In this document: one piece after another, positions 56,061 to 64,000 of the stretch
Layout: the number at the start of each line of letters is the position of its first letter
How positions within the stretch are numbered: the stretch's first letter is position 1
Assembly: GCA_035610835.1 (NCBI GenBank)
Contig: CM069441.1
Location: 101,305,606 to 101,369,605, forward strand
Direction: 5' to 3'
Length of the DNA: 64,000 nucleotides
DNA from: Ophiura sarsii
Lineage: Eukaryota; Echinodermata; Ophiuroidea; Amphilepidida; Ophiuridae
The notes under the pieces: model-generated
What the model was told of the DNA's origin: nothing
Seen by the model: only the letters and a program-made list of their open reading frames with translations
The model's database searches: none
Program-made: the position numbers and the translations under genes

Positions 56061-58106
56061 TGATGTGCGATAGGGCTAATAGTAATATGTCGCTGGTTAT
56101 AAGACCACATTATTATAGGGCGTATAGCCTTGGTCTCCCTTATCATTCATTTAAATGTTTTACCTAATTTGTATGATTAGAACATTAAATTCAGACCAAA
56201 TTTGCAATTCCATGTTGTACTAAACCAGAGATATAAGCATTTGAATCTTTTAGAATCATTTACAAATGCTATCTCCATTGGAAATACACATACCGCAACC
56301 CCCCCCCCCCCCTTCCACCCTTGACTAATTATGTTTAATTAGCTGTAGTAATTAATTGGTATGCATATTTGATATTATTTTTCTTGATACTGATAGAGGG
56401 ATAATTGGGCTTTCATATAAGCCCAAATTTGCATATCTGCTATGCTTATAACAGCACTTTAATTAGAAAACCAATAACAAATGTTACCAAAAATGTGCAT
56501 ATTCCACCTCTTTTGGGTGCCCACTGCCCAACTTAAAACATGTGACCACTTGTTATTTTTATATTTCTTCAAAATTCCAACAACAAAAAAGTTCGAAAAA
56601 AATTAACCTGTCTTTGTTGTGTGGGGGGGGGGGAGGGGGGGGGGGGTGTGTGTGTCCATCATTTTCAACTATATTTCAATGAAAAAGACGCGAGAAACAC
56701 TTGTTGGCATAGATAGTGATACGAATATCGAAACAATTCTGTCAAAAAGCTTGTAATTTGGCTGTCTGAAAAATAACAAAAAATCCAAAAATAATAAATA
56801 GTGAGAGCCGCCCTCACTGAGTCTGATTTAAAAAAAAGTCCGGACGAGAAACACATTATTTTTGTTATTTGGCCTTATCAGTAACACCATTATTAAATTA
56901 AAAGTTAAAACTGGGTTTAACTGGAAAAAGGTCGTGAAACAATGTATGTGGACTGAACTGCACTATGAGTATGATTACATACCTGTTTCATGGATATCAC
57001 CCTTCGCTAACATCACCAACAGTCCCATTCAAATCAATACCACGCAATCGGAGAATCCAATATTTATTAGTGTTCGTGAATCGTGGTCGTAAAAGCTCAG
57101 TCAGGGTAGGTGTGTATGCAAAGATTAAATGCAATTGCAAGATCGAGAAGAAAGCTGAATTTTGTGAGCCATTTCACAGTTATACTCATATAAGCTTGAC
57201 TGGTCTATTTTGGGCATTACAATGTACATAAAGGTTGTAGCTCACAAGCTTGCTAATATGCCACGCAACACGTCCGAGTGGAGTGGAGTCTGGAGTGAGT
57301 GTAGCGAAGTGATCCGGGATTTACCCATAAAACCAATGTAAACAACATCAATCACGATTTGGACTCTGTCAATATTTGAAGAGGGGTGTACCGTTTTGCG
57401 TGTGTTTTAAAAGTTTGTGAAAATATTAAAATAACCGATGTTGATCCGTTATACTAATTAATGTACTTGCCGTACATGTATATTTATTCCGATAAGATTG
57501 CTGTAAACTTTGATTCAACAATGATATTTCAACATAAATGAGAAAGATAGAGTTTTATTTCTTGAATGTGATGGGTTTGTAAATGTGAACTGGTCCTGCC
57601 TGTTGATTGAGTAGAGCTGAGCGGTATTTGATTTACATGGTATTTACAAATGGGTACAAATATGCCAATTGCTGTTATCTTCAGTAGACGAACATAAAAA
57701 CAAAAAAATCTCAAATAGTACCGTAGGCGTCGCATCCTTTCGATTGCTAACAATTTTGGAAGTCGTTGGCAATATCATATTTTCCTGAACAATTGATTGA
57801 AAAAACAAACCCACAATGTATATTCACAACTCAGCCTCTGAAATTGGTATTCAAAGCGACCCGAAAAAGTCACGTCTTTAGATTTCAACATTGAGTCCGT
57901 GATGTGAGTTGGACTAACCGTATTATACATTACATCAAGTGTGTCATAATTGTTGTATAGGGCGCATAATTACCTTGATTTTTTGTTACTTTGTTTCGGG
58001 TAATAAAGTTGTAACCGTATGACTGTTGACTGTTTTCTTCTTGCAGATTTGTCCGTGTAAAATAGAATATAATATACCAGTATACCCCAGGCCTCCGATT
58101 AAATCA
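56061..58106. other. Stretch without recognised gene
   Basis: Poly-C at 56300-56312 and a G-rich run with TGTGTGTG at 56620-56655. 56820-56880 has a decayed relative of the ...TTTTTGTTATTTGGCC arm. Open frames at 56862-57231 have no recognisable domain. Confidence 0.35.
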
Positions 58107-58273
58107 AAAGATTGAAAAGTCAAAAAGATTGTGCTGAGGGAAGGATAAAAGATTGAAAATGTAATAGAGTGAAATTTCAGTCCGATATAATAAAATTTCA
58201 CTCTATTAGATTGAATATTTTCAATCTTTAAGATCCTTCCCTCAGCACAATCCAGATTGACTTTCAATCTTTC
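58107..58273. repeat. Foldback hairpin with CTGAGGGAAGGAT arms
   Basis: AAAGATTGAAAAGTCAA and AAGATTGTGCTGAGGGAAGG pair with CCTTCCCTCAGCACAATC and TTGACTTTCAATCTTT. The inner part TAATAGAGTGAAATTT/AAATTTCACTCTATTA is also paired. Confidence 0.85.
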
Positions 58274-58509
58274 GAGTAAGAGAATATTTCTGATCAAAAT
58301 TGTTCAGTGTAAAAAGATGTTCAGTATAAAAAACTGAGAAGGGTGGGGGGGTCAAACTAAGGTTCGGGAGTATTAAGAAAAACAAGGGGTGGTCAAACAA
58401 ATTTTAGGCATAGCGAGTGCGAGACGACTAGGGGTCAAAAAGTATTGATGTACCACTAGCTTGAATTCATTTACTCACTTTACGGGCATGCACTTACACC
58501 ATACCGTCA

Positions 58510-58900
58510 TTAAAGGTATATTATGTGATCTTTCCAGGGAACGCCCTCAACATCGAAAAAAAAATAGAAAGCAGATTTTCTTGCAGATTTACATTTCTGA
58601 TCATAAATCATGCATACATAATACATTCCAAGTTACAGGGCGATACGATTCTTAATTACTTCAAAATCATGGTTTTAGAGTGAAAATAAACTGTCGGAAT
58701 CCCGACAGTTTATATTTTTCACTCTTTAAAATTCACTCTAAAACCATGATTTTGAGGTAATTGGGAATCGTATCGCTCTGTAACTTGGAATATATGTATG
58801 ATTTATGACCGGAAATGTAAATCTGCAAGAAAATCTACTTTCTAAAAAACATCATGAATAGAGGGCGCTCTCTGGAAAAGATCACATAATATGCCTTTAA
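58510..58900. mobile_element. TTAAAGG...TATTATGTGATC foldback MITE, copy C
   Basis: TTAAAGGTATATTATGTGAT to ATCACATAATATGCCTTTAA. Almost identical to copy B, including the central GTCGGAATCCCGAC hairpin. It ends about 280 bp upstream of the TBL3 start codon. Confidence 0.92.
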
Positions 58901-59144
58901 TTTGTGTCTGACGGACTTGATGCAAGTCTATAAAATTCCTTGCATTCCGATTACGTGATCTTAGTTTTTTTTTGTTCATAAAGTGGCGCTGTTGCATAAA
59001 ACCTGAGACGAATCAGGTATATTCGTCTCAGATAAAACGCGACCTGAATCTTCTTTCTATGCACAGCCTCTAGGATTCCTATCCTAAAATTAACAGAATC
59101 CCTGGTCAAGTCGAGTCAAGGATTTTTTTAATACTGCCCAACAC

Positions 59145-59152
59145 TATAAATA
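59145..59152 (+). promoter_or_regulatory. TATAAATA upstream of TBL3 start
   Basis: TATAAATA lies about 26 bp before the ATG. A TATA box normally sits about 30 bp before the transcription start, which would leave almost no 5' UTR, so this may be coincidental. Confidence 0.25.
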
Positions 59153-59177
59153 CAACTACATAGACACACGTGAAAAC

Positions 59178-59206
59178 ATGGAATCAGTCAGTTCCATGAA
59201 AGCGAA
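59178..59206 (+). CDS. tbl3: TBL3 exon 1 (start codon, 29 bp)
   Basis: ATGGAATCAGTCAGTTCC... ends GCGAA|GTAAGTATAA, a near-perfect donor, in phase 2. The next exon begins with C, completing Asn. The joined peptide KANFRVNSKIEAFYTGGK aligns with the vertebrate TBL3 start, which supports this otherwise invisible exon. Confidence 0.8.
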
Positions 59207-62200
59207 GTAAGTATAACTTTACAAAATGCAGATTTTAAAGGGTTGAATGTTTTAAAGAAAGTAAGAACTTAATTGAAAGATTGATGTTTACATGTTCTTG
59301 TATTTTATTGGCCTATTAGCAGTTGTATACGTTGCTTTTGTATCGTTTTCGTGTACCGTACTGATGCTTCCGAATTTGGCACCTCTCTGCGTTTCAATGA
59401 ATTTCCAAAAAAGTTACACAAATTTTGACAAATGGACCAATAAACCTTTTTATGTTTCACACTGGCCCATTGATCGTCCTGTTGGGGAATATCCTCAAAT
59501 AGGGGGTAAGCACAAGACAGCTATCATTTTTACAATATCATGATATGATTAATAAATAATGTATTATTAAAATTTGAATCAACGTCCCTACCCTACCGCT
59601 AGCTCTGTTTCATAGCTCTCATACGTCGTGATACGACTCAGTATGAGAGCTATGAAATGAAAGCATATGTTCGTACGCTGGCGATTTTCGTTTCTAGTTT
59701 GCCTATTTCTAAAACATTTGAATACACTTACCTGGGTTATACATGTGCTATGTACTGTTATTGCATCCTAGATACATTTTCAGCTCCATAAATGCTACTC
59801 AAAATGAAATATTAATGATATAAAATCGGCCCTAATCACAGCGAAATGGAGAAGTCGTCAGCAAAGATGGAAGTCAATTCGCGGTAGTTTACGATTGGTT
59901 CCGAATATTTTCAATTAGTCTCGTTCCACGTTTTACTCCTCATGGGTGTACGCGTGTGTGCAAACATAGTAAATCACTAGGCGGACAACCAATACTACGA
60001 TTTTACGAATGCGATCAACTGTTAACAACAGCCTGGTTCCAAATTGTTGGCACCAGGCTGCTTTTAGTGAGATTCCGAAGAACGCACGTGACCTGTTTTC
60101 CGAAGATTTCTGATCTCAATTTTAAATGGTCTATTACCAAACTATACAATGTTCTAACATATTTGACATTTAAAACCATCCAATACGACAAATTATGTAC
60201 AATTAGGATCCTGGGTATGCAGTTTTCATTACGTAAATACAAGAAAGGGAATTAATGCGCTGTGCAAACGGAAGAACGCTATTTCATATGAACTCTCCGT
60301 ATCGACCCTAGGTACATCCCCAAGTCTTCAAAATTACCGTACAAAAGCTGTACAAATATAGCCTGCAAGATAGCGACGTAGAGGGCGACGGAGAGTTAGT
60401 CTAATCGACCCTGAATTGACCCCTATTTTTTAGGCTGATTCCCGGTACCCAGAATCCCTTTTGGATGAGTTGTGTGGAGCCCATTGATGCAGGGACCAAG
60501 CAAACTCGACGGCATTGAAGAACGGTACATCATTTAGTCGTTAAAAAACCTCTAAAATCTCCAGAATTCGTGAGCGTAGAATTACATCGATGGTATCAAA
60601 ATAATCCATAAGTATAGTTCTATAAGTAAGGATAACTTAAATTTAACTACCAGAAAATTTATTTTTTGTTATGAAACAAATACGACGTAGGAAGTCAATG
60701 CTTGTTTTTGTAGCTACCCTACCGCCTACACTTACAGTACACGTAAAAGTCGTAGAACAGGAGTACTCTTTAGTCTTTATAAATACTAGGGATGCATCAG
60801 GAGTCACAGCGAGGCAACAAGACATGCGCATTTGGACCAAATTGGCCTCGGATCATATTACTAAGATTTTCCTAATAAATACCAGCGCGTGTCCGTGTAA
60901 AAATGACTTGAGACTGATTGAGAATAAAATCAAATGTGATATTTCAAACTACTAGTTTCTGAAAGTTTCAAAAGGTTTCTTGCTGATTAAATGATTAACG
61001 TCTTCAACACTCTACAGATTCACTATCGCTAAATTCCCAGGGGTATGCTTTAGAATACCCTACCATTTGTATTCCTCACACTGTGTAAATGTATGGGTCG
61101 TTCTTTAAAAGTCCCCATTGAAGACACGCAGTGTAGGGTATACTAAAGGAATTCCCTTAACCCTAACCTCCTACAATGTAAGTCACATTTTGAAGATTTT
61201 CATTTTACACCCGAAAATGAAAATGTCCTCTTCACCCTTTAAATGTTTCTGAAATAAAAGTTCACAAAAGTATTCTTGTGTAGTGGGATTTATTTTTTTG
61301 CTACACAAATTGTCTTTCTACACCATTTTAAAACTGAAAAATTAAAAACTAAAGCGCGCATAGCCAGCACATTTTTGGTCCAACCAGGCGTTATACAGTA
61401 CTATCCATTTGGCCTAACCTTTTTGACCCCCCTTTATGTACCAAAAACTTTGTTGTCTCCCCCCCCCCCCCCCCCCCCCTGTGGGCAACTTTTTGGGCCC
61501 CCCTCATTTTGCCCAGCCCCCACCAAAGTATTTCTGAACACTCCCCTATATAGTCTCAGGGATGTAAGTCTTCCGGATTTATCCGGATTTCCGGATTTTT
61601 CGATGGAGCAAAACAAAATCCGGATTTTAAAAACTTAGGGGAAAAAAAAAATAATAATAATTTTTTTAATTTTTTTTAAAATTTAGTCTTTCTTCCTGCA
61701 CTTAATAATGATTTGAAAGCTATTAACTGGTGGACATGTAATAACTTTAAATTTTGAATTATAATGGAGTTAAACATTTGACTAAGGAATTAATACCAAG
61801 AATAGGTAAGCCTATGTACAATGTATATGTTTTTCAAATTATCAAACACATTTATTAACTGCTTTTTAACATGTCTTTTATGTTGAAAATAGCAAAGAAA
61901 TTGCTTCATTTACAGTGCTAAATCCCAAAAAAAAATTTGAAGGGGGGCGCTGCCCCCTTAACCCCCGCCAGGGGCGCTCTGCCCCATGGACCCCCGGCGG
62001 AGGGCTCGCGCTCGGGCTTCGGTAGCTTCGCTCCCTCAGATATGGCATTTGTAGGATTTTTTTCAAAGAGCCACTTACATCCCTGATAGTCTGTGCCAAA
62101 GTACTATGGACATAATTCCAACAAATCGTGCATACTCGTGTGCGTGCATACGTGCACCCGGAAGTGCGTACCGGACGCTTTGAAAATAAACATGCATAGT

Positions 62201-63686
62201 TGTTCCCGCATTCCATGCATCTGTAAACAGTTCCGTGAACAACAACAAAACACGCTTGTGTGAAATAGCTTGAATTGTGTCCATAGTACTATGATACCGA
62301 CTTTATACCACTCAACGTTCAAGTGTTGTGGGGTATGTTCATCCATTTTCGACTGACACTTTGTATTTATACTAATGATATGCAAAGGATACGTAATACG
62401 CAGCGTTTCTAACGTTTGTCTAAAATTGCGGAGACGAACTACAACAAATAAGTTGGCACACTTTGTCCTATTATGTCCTAAATAAGTGTATCTGTTGAGA
62501 TTAGGTCCGCCTCAACATTCCCAAGCTCCACCCACACACTGTAACCACTGCATAGGCCTAGTGTGCATTAGAAGTTAAAATAATGGTAGTTTTGACTTTA
62601 CCAAGATGTTTTGGGGAGGGAGGCACTTCCCAGATTCCCTATTATTTTCCTTTCCTATTATTTTCCTTCCCATTGATGCATCTATTGTTTTCCTTTATAT
62701 TCCTTGCATACTTATTGTGTATAATTATTATTGATTGTGATGTATTATTATTTTATTTTTTTAAACCAAAATGAAATTTAAACAGATTTTGGCAAATCAT
62801 GTCCATCTGTTTTGTCATAGAATATTGGCTTTTCTTAGAATTTTCTGTCTCCAATCTTTCATGCTTTGACAGAATCCACCAATTTTCACCAAATTTGTTG
62901 CCAAATTTAAAATGTTCTCCAAGTCAAGACAGTGTCCTAATTGAATCATAATTCTTTTTGATTTTGTAGCTTTCGGGTGAACAGTAAAATTGAGGCTTTC
63001 TACACTGGCGGCAAAGTTCGTGTCAGCCAGGATGGCCGCCACATGTTTTGTTCCCAGGACAACAAGGTCAACATACTCTGTGTGGAGACCGGCAAAGTGG
63101 TGCATGTGATCAAGCATGAGGATGGGGATGTTGTGACTTGTTTTGCTGTGTCGCCCGATGATGAGATATTGGTGGTCGCATACAGAAATTTGCTGCTGAT
63201 GCAGTGGGATTGGAAGAATGAACAGTGTACTAGAACGTGGAAGGTAAGGTCAAAGGTCTTTCTTCTCTCTTTTGGATGCAGTTGGTGTTTTGTGATTAAC
63301 TTACAAATAGTGATTTGATATGAAGAAGATATAACTTGTAAATGATAAATTCTGATGGGATATAAATCTTTGTGTTAAGATAGATTATCCACCGATGAGA
63401 GATTTTGTATTTTTTCGTAATCTTTACAGTAAAGCGATAAAAGTTACTCTGAATTCGAAATGTACACAAGAAGTTTTTAAATTTAGATCCAACATTTTTT
63501 AATGTAAAACTTGTGTACCGTTTGCAATCCTCATCAGGCAATCCACAGAGCTCCCATTGCAAATATGGCTTTTGACAGCACGAGCACCCTCTTGGCCACT
63601 GGTGGAAGTGATGCTACAGTCAAAGTATGGGATATTGTGAGGCGTTATTGGACACATAACTTCACTGGATCTGCAGGGGTTATAAG
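59178..63686 (+). CDS. tbl3: Transducin beta-like protein 3 (TBL3 / UTP13), 5' part
   Basis: Exons 59178-59206, 62970-63243 and 63538-63686 join in phase and continue beyond the window (last exon ends in phase 2 at AAG|GTAATG). The 150 residues read MESVSSMKA-N-FRVNSKIE... then AFYTGGKVRVSQDGRHMFCS, DDEILVVAYRNLLLMQWDW, AIHRAPIANMAFDSTSTLLA and TGGSDATVKVWDIVRRYWTH. The order matches the N terminus of vertebrate TBL3 (KIE-FY-GGK; LLL-QW-W; AIH-AP-A-MAFD-TSTLLATGG; VWDIVR-Y-TH). These are the first WD40 repeats of a tandem beta-propeller. Known: TBL3/Utp13 is a UTP-B component of the small-subunit processome and acts in the nucleolus in 18S pre-rRNA processing. A full-length protein is about 800 residues. 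Confidence 0.93.
59608..59657. repeat. Strong 50-nt hairpin in TBL3 intron 1
   Basis: TTTCATAGCTCTCATAC pairs perfectly with GTATGAGAGCTATGAAA (17 bp). Inside, GTCGT-GAT-ACGAC adds a 5-bp stem after a 3-nt bulge. No homologous copy was noticed in the window. Confidence 0.85.
61040..61157. mobile_element. Short MITE, copy 2 (pair with 6155)
   Basis: GGTATGCTTTAGAATACCCT to AGGGTATACTAAAGGAATTC. The interior TGGGTCGTTCTTTAAAAGTC is identical to copy 1. Confidence 0.75.
61557..62085. mobile_element. hAT-like non-autonomous element with CAGGGATGTAAGT ends
   Basis: CAGGGATGTAAGT and ACTTACATCCCTG are inverted ends. ATAGTCT flanks both sides (61550-61556, 62086-62092). Iterated TCCGGATTT near the left end and a GC-rich block (GGGGGGCGCTGCCCCC, GCTCGCGCTCGGGCTTCGG) near the right. 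Confidence 0.8.
62100..62291. mobile_element. MITE with GTACTATGGACATAATTC ends
   Basis: AGTACTATGGACATAATTC and GAATTGTGTCCATAGTACT are inverted. About 192 bp, directly after the preceding element. Confidence 0.75.
62970..63243 (+). CDS. tbl3: TBL3 exon 2
   Basis: Acceptor GATTTTGTAG, 91 codons after a split Asn, donor AAG|GTAAGG in phase 0. Covers the N-terminal strand and first WD40-like repeat (residues about 10-101). Confidence 0.93.
63538..63686 (+). CDS. tbl3: TBL3 exon 3
   Basis: Acceptor CCTCATCAG, 49 codons plus two bases, donor AAG|GTAATG. AIHRAPIANMAFDSTSTLLA then TGGSDATVKVWDIVRRYW is a complete WD40 repeat ending in WD. Confidence 0.93.
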
Positions 63687-64000
63687 GTAATGTTAAGAAA
63701 ACACTTAAAAAGTATGGTATATTATGGGAATTCTGAGGGAAAACGTAGACTGTGACCCCACGTCTCTCTATATGGCCGCCATCTTTAACAATGGCAAACC
63801 AAATTAAGGGACTGTGAAAGTAACATGTTTAAAAAGTGAGGGAAAGGGTTGTGGTTTTCCATGACCACTTTCGGTCACTTCTTAACTTTCGGTCACTTCT
63901 AACTTAACTGCCATGTGCAAATCTGCTAGACAACAGCACCAAAGCACCTGATGGGTCCAATAAAAACTGGATTGCGTCTAAAATGATCATCGTCATGCCG
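63687..64000 (+). other. tbl3: TBL3 intron 3, partial
   Basis: Begins GTAATG and runs off the window. A doubled TTTCGGTCACTTCT (63869, 63889) is the only notable feature. Confidence 0.7.

Larger units (their letters stand above)
59207..62969 (+). other. tbl3: TBL3 intron 1 (3.8 kb)
   Basis: GTAAGTATAA ... TTTTTGATTTTGTAG. It contains a 50-nt hairpin (59608), open frames at 59292-59543, 59956-60255 and 60671-60955 on the plus strand without recognised domains, and MITEs at 61040, 61557 and 62100. Confidence 0.75.

Overview
This is a eukaryotic window: AT-rich, gene-sparse, with short exons flanked by GT..AG introns, and roughly half or more of the readable structure is transposon debris. The recognisable proteins are animal ones. 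The repeat load (many foldback MITEs, tRNA-derived SINE heads, LINE 3' tails, a Tc1-like element) resembles marine invertebrate genomes. My best guess is an invertebrate deuterostome (echinoderm or hemichordate), but this is inference and no ribosomal or mitochondrial marker is present.

Genes. (1) A plus-strand RING/TRAF-type zinc-finger gene, RNF151-like, occupies 2944 to about 9106, possibly to 11384. I can splice five exons in phase, giving at least 724 codons: a C3HC4 RING, cysteine-rich TRAF-type fingers, a coiled coil, then one large exon coding an acidic stretch and a Ser/Thr/Pro-rich tail. (2) Two in-phase internal exons of an ankyrin-repeat gene lie on the minus strand at 34712-34882 and 35207-35330; its other exons were not found. 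(3) The 5' end of TBL3/UTP13, a WD40 nucleolar protein, starts at 59178 on the plus strand with a tiny first exon. It continues at 62970-63243 and 63538-63686 and runs off the right edge. RNF151 and TBL3 are also neighbours on human 16p13.3, so the order RNF151-like then TBL3, both plus strand, looks like conserved microsynteny stretched by about 48 kb of mostly repetitive DNA and the ankyrin gene.

Layout. 1-1040 is a ~115-bp tandem repeat whose units each carry a perfect AGGTCA direct repeat. 1350-11400 is the RNF151-like gene with MITEs in almost every intron. 11400-34300 is a transposon landscape: foldbacks, a degraded LINE reverse transcriptase, tandem SINE-like units and several MITE families. 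34712-35330 holds the ankyrin exons. 35470-44500 is sparse, with simple repeats and a few MITEs. 44561-47869 is a 3.3-kb element with 31-bp terminal inverted repeats and a 17-bp motif recurring about every 190 bp. 48637-50325 is a palindromic Tc1-like element made of two inverted copies of the transposon 5' half. 50550-58900 is more MITEs, LINE tails and foldbacks. 59178 to the end is TBL3.

Main novelties: the 3.3-kb element with evenly spaced internal motifs; the head-to-head Tc1 palindrome; the tandem nuclear-receptor-type half-sites; two foldbacks sharing only their central core; a target site repeated three times around two adjacent insertions; and the RNF151-TBL3 linkage. All coordinates were read by eye. 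Splice sites were chosen by consensus and phase, not by transcript evidence.
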